NCBI GenBank assembly: GCA_963701065.1 | Contig: OY969558.1 | Span: forward strand, 372,001-436,000 | DNA: 64,000 nt | Reading direction: 5' to 3' | From: Aquirickettsiella gammari | Lineage (GTDB): Bacteria; Pseudomonadota; Gammaproteobacteria; Diplorickettsiales; Diplorickettsiaceae | Made by a program: the position numbers and the translations under genes | Shown here: positions 63,493-64,000 of the stretch, piece after piece | How positions within the stretch are numbered: position 1 is the first letter of the stretch | Layout: every line of letters begins with the position of its first letter | The notes under the pieces: generated by a model | What the model was told of the DNA's origin: nothing | The model's database searches: none | What the model saw: only the letters and a program-made list of their open reading frames with translations

Positions 63493-64000
63493 ATGGATTT
63501 AGCGCCCCTATTAGCCCTGGTTAAGGCCGACTTTGACAAGGTCGACGCCTTAATCGATGACTGTCTCTACTCAGAAATCCCTTTAATTTCTGAGCTGGCA
63601 AGGCATCTTATCGATAGTGGCGGGAAACGCTTACGCCCCTTAATCGCCCTGCTCAGCGCTAAAGCATTTAATTATTCAGGTGATGGGCATTTACAGCTTG
63701 CCGCCAGTCTAGAGCTAATCCATACCGCGACCTTATTACACGATGATGTCATCGATGGCTCGCTTCTGCGTCGTGGCAAAAAAACAGCCAATAATTTATG
63801 GGGTAATTCAGCCAGTGTCTTAGTCGGTGATTTTTTATATTCACGGGCATTCCAATTGATTACCCAGATCAATAATTCACGTGTCCTGGCATCCTTAGCC
63901 AACGCCACCAATATACTTTCTCAATCCGAAATCTTACAGCTACTCAGCTGTCATAACACGAATATCGATGAGACCTATTGTTTAAAGATCATCCAAGGTA
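63493..64000 (+). CDS. ispB: Polyprenyl diphosphate synthase (octaprenyl type), truncated by the window edge
   Basis: Makes the isoprenoid tail of ubiquinone. About 169 N-terminal residues are visible. GGKRLRPLIALLSAK binds isopentenyl diphosphate, and LLHDDVIDGSLLRRGKKTANN is the first Asp-rich motif (DDxxD). It starts at ATG 63493 (MDLAPLLALVKADF). Octaprenyl synthase is divergent from the ribosomal operon in several gammaproteobacteria; chain length cannot be determined from this fragment. Confidence 0.9.
   Translation, partial: MDLAPLLALVKADFDKVDALIDDCLYSEIPLISELARHLIDSGGKRLRPLIALLSAKAFNYSGDGHLQLAASLELIHTATLLHDDVIDGSLLRRGKKTANNLWGNSASVLVGDFLYSRAFQLITQINNSRVLASLANATNILSQSEILQLLSCHNTNIDETYCLKIIQG

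Noticed and set aside
63672..63911. Minus-strand open frame of 79 codons near the right edge
   Set aside because: It is opposite the clear ispB reading frame, which has conserved motifs and a promoter.

Overview
The window looks like chromosome of a low-GC, host-associated gammaproteobacterium. Core gene orders are gammaproteobacterial: tRNA-Ser/4.5S RNA/dnaX/ybaB/recR, thrS-infC-rpmI-rplT, ygfB-pepP-ubiH-ubiI with 6S RNA and fau nearby, and rpsF-rpsR-rplI-dnaB-alr. Set among them are genes with eukaryote-like or effector-like features: four ankyrin proteins, a WH2-like proline-rich protein, a possible ADP-ribosyltransferase and a eukaryote-type RNA ligase/kinase/phosphodiesterase. I infer an intracellular member of the Legionellales, most likely a Rickettsiella/Diplorickettsia-type Coxiellaceae bacterium. 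The family is an inference from gene content, not from a phylogenetic marker comparison.

Layout. 1-1607: end of a response regulator and its sensor kinase. 1650-3167: WH2-like effector candidate. 3309-7404: fadD, minC, prfC. 7615-10529: tRNA-Ser, 4.5S RNA, dnaX (with an A AAA AAG frameshift heptamer), ybaB, recR. 10551-11420: possible ART effector. 11577-16923: rplT, rpmI, infC (AUU start), thrS, tRNA-Val, uvrB. 17124-24130: aminotransferase, MFS transporter, rpmE, a PagL-like lipid A deacylase, parC, EamA transporter. 24168-40558: about 16.4 kb of four same-strand paralogous ankyrin genes of 2112, 1406, 1307 and 406 residues. They share a non-ankyrin C-terminal domain, a C-terminal FNxTFK-like ending and a ribosome-binding leader. 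40737-45885: dsbD, fis, tRNA-Met, radA, gmhB and a small unknown gene. 45882-51957: ygfB-pepP-ubiH-maeA-ubiI. 52238-53976: Rpn-like nuclease, 6S RNA, fau. 54058-57633: the tripartite RNA-repair-like protein. 58121-63303: lipoprotein, alr, dnaB, rplI, DUF2232-like membrane protein, rpsR, rpsF. 63493 to the right edge: start of ispB.

How it fits together. Housekeeping modules supply translation (ribosomal proteins, IF3, ThrRS, RF3, 4.5S RNA, 6S RNA), replication and repair (DnaX, DnaB, RecR, RadA, UvrB, ParC), ubiquinone synthesis and envelope functions. The accessory genes look like a host-interaction layer. The strongest candidates for something undescribed are the RNA ligase-kinase-CPD protein (54058-57633), the giant ankyrin array with a shared C-terminal domain, and the WH2-like protein. 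No secretion system lies in the window, so effector status is inferred from domain content alone.
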